Source: Pedobacter yonginensis
GTDB taxonomy: Bacteria > Bacteroidota > Bacteroidia > Sphingobacteriales > Sphingobacteriaceae
Reading direction: 5' to 3'
Assembly (NCBI RefSeq): GCF_003173595.1
Contig: NZ_QGNZ01000002.1
Span: forward strand, 744,001 to 808,000
Length of the DNA stretch: 64,000 bases
Made by a program: the position numbers and the translations under genes. Shown here piece by piece: positions 63,163 to 64,000 of the stretch. The notes beneath the pieces are model-generated. The model was not told where the DNA came from. It did no database searches and saw nothing but the letters and a program-made list of their open reading frames with translations. Numbering within the stretch: the stretch's first letter is position 1; each line of letters starts with the position of its first letter.

Positions 63163-63615
63163 TTACAATGCCTCGCTTTCTGGGTATTGCAATTGTAAAT
63201 CCGATATCACTTTATCTTTGGTTGGCCTACTACGGATTAAAAAAAAGAGACTAATCCCTGCAAAAATTAAAAAGAATGCATTTGTTGTTATAAAAAAACC
63301 AACAATGTTTAAAAGCGCGCCGCCGTCCAAAAAGGCTGAAGCTACAATAAAGGCTGCTTGATATTGCCCTAGCTTTGCATCCAAAGAATGGGCTGGATTG
63401 ATTTTAGAAAGGAGTTGTTTTTTCAAAAAGATGCTTGCACCTAAAGTTGCCATACCAATAATTGGGAAACTGGGGTTAAGGGGTGCCGTATTTTCGAGTT
63501 TTGCATCGAACACCATCATGTTCTTATTGATGATAATGGTAACGATGGCAAATAGAAATATACCAGCGCAAAGTGCAAGATGAATGATTTGGAGCGTTTT
63601 TAATTTTGAATTCAT
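63163..63615 (-). CDS. four-helix membrane protein of unknown function
   Basis: 150 residues, four predicted membrane helices (about 7-28, 48-65, 83-102, 106-127) and a charged C-terminal tail. The family was not recognised, though its texture is common in Bacteroidota. It starts upstream of the M16 gene on the same strand with a 26-bp gap, so may be co-transcribed. Confidence 0.8.
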   Translation of the reverse strand: MNSKLKTLQIIHLALCAGIFLFAIVTIIINKNMMVFDAKLENTAPLNPSFPIIGMATLGASIFLKKQLLSKINPAHSLDAKLGQYQAAFIVASAFLDGGALLNIVGFFITTNAFFLIFAGISLFFLIRSRPTKDKVISDLQLQYPESEAL

Positions 63616-63681
63616 GCGTATTGAAAGTAAAATTTATTGAGTTAATGCCATTTACGAGACATCAACTCACACTAAATATAT

Positions 63682-63859
63682 TAACCTGAGTTCGGGATAA
63701 CAAAAATATCTTTTAAAAAAACTGAGACCCTGAAATAAATCAGGGTAACGATTTCCGATAACGATATTTTAGAGGCTTACGTCATCTGATTTTATTTCAG
63801 CATCTTAATGGATATTGATTTAATTGGTTCCCCTTAGGACTTAACCCGAACTCAAGTTA
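63682..63859. mobile_element. MITE-like element, full-length copy
   Basis: 178 bp with 19-bp terminal inverted repeats, TAACCTGAGTTCGGGATAA and the complement of TTAACCCGAACTCAAGTTA (about 17 of 19 paired). The interior has no ORF. It lies between the small membrane-protein gene and the oligopeptidase gene. Target duplication is not clear beyond flanking TAT-rich DNA. Confidence 0.8.
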
Positions 63860-63864
63860 TATTA

Positions 63865-64000
63865 TTATTTACGTATTCCCTCCAAGGCAAAGAAAAAGGC
63901 ATAGCCTAAAGCTTCTTCTTTTAAATAATCGAAACGGCCTGATGCACCACCGTGGCCAAATTCCATATTCGTCTTTAGCAGGAGCACATTCTTGTCGGTT
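63865..64000 (-). CDS. S9 prolyl oligopeptidase family protein (oligopeptidase B-like), 3' end only
   Basis: The last 45 codons are present on the minus strand; the rest lies beyond the window. The sequence NMEFGHGGASGRFDYLKEEALGYAFFFALEG closely fits the C-terminus of protease II/oligopeptidase B, including the catalytic His of GHGGASGR. The stop codon is at 63867-63865, next to the MITE-like element. Confidence 0.85.
   Translation of the reverse strand, partial: TDKNVLLLKTNMEFGHGGASGRFDYLKEEALGYAFFFALEGIRK

Overview
The window looks like ordinary chromosome from a member of the Bacteroidota, most likely a Pedobacter-like Sphingobacteriaceae. The evidence is AT-rich intergenic DNA, promoters of the TTTG / TAnnTTTG type, many lipoproteins and secreted proteins with Bacteroidota-type N-termini, and protein variants typical of that phylum (Mrp without its CxxC, S16 with a long acidic tail, a split DsbD). 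No tRNA, rRNA, CRISPR array, prophage or complete insertion sequence was seen.

Layout. 1-6.4 kb: a gamma-carbonic-anhydrase-like protein (cut by the window edge), divergent nadB/nadA for quinolinate synthesis, a dicarboxylate symporter and thiL. 6.4-11.6 kb: rmuC, purU, a secreted protein, a FAD amine oxidoreductase and a membrane zinc protease. 11.7-15.5 kb: a cassette with a minimal GrpE-like protein, an atypical Hsp70 with extra sequence between its ATPase and substrate domains, and a convergent tail-anchored protein. 15.6-22 kb: apaG-dusB, a CPBP protease-DUF2007-cdsA operon and a large M14 carboxypeptidase. 22-24.7 kb: two secreted proteins and a gene remnant, bounded by a 23-bp duplication of the end of the M14 gene. 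24.9-31.4 kb: a DsbA-like protein and a tripartite RND efflux operon. 31.7-38.2 kb: mfd-DUF3820, DUF2752-TM2 behind a two-site direct-repeat operator candidate, and nif3 with a zinc-ribbon partner. 38.3-48.7 kb: a TPR protein, a FabH-like synthase, lutC-like, ftsH-rsfS, birA, a split DsbD system, pfkA and a YbjQ protein. 48.7-50.2 kb: a gene-free interval holding four tandem copies of a 253-285 bp hairpin-rich unit, flanked by related 65-bp repeats. 50.2-55.3 kb: the rpsP-rimM-trmD-rplS ribosomal/tRNA cluster, interrupted by a MITE-like element and a lipoprotein gene, then an MscS channel. 55.4-64 kb: psd, hpt, a GT51 transglycosylase, mrp-nifU, def, an M16 protease, a small membrane protein and the end of an oligopeptidase B-like gene.

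The best candidates for undescribed biology are the hairpin-rich tandem array (48.8-49.9 kb), the Hsp70/mini-GrpE/tail-anchored cassette (11.8-15.5 kb), a MITE-like family with about 19-bp terminal inverted repeats (four copies), and a set of genes whose -7 element lies so close to the start codon that their mRNAs should be leaderless. Domain and family assignments were made by reading the sequences; no database search was run.
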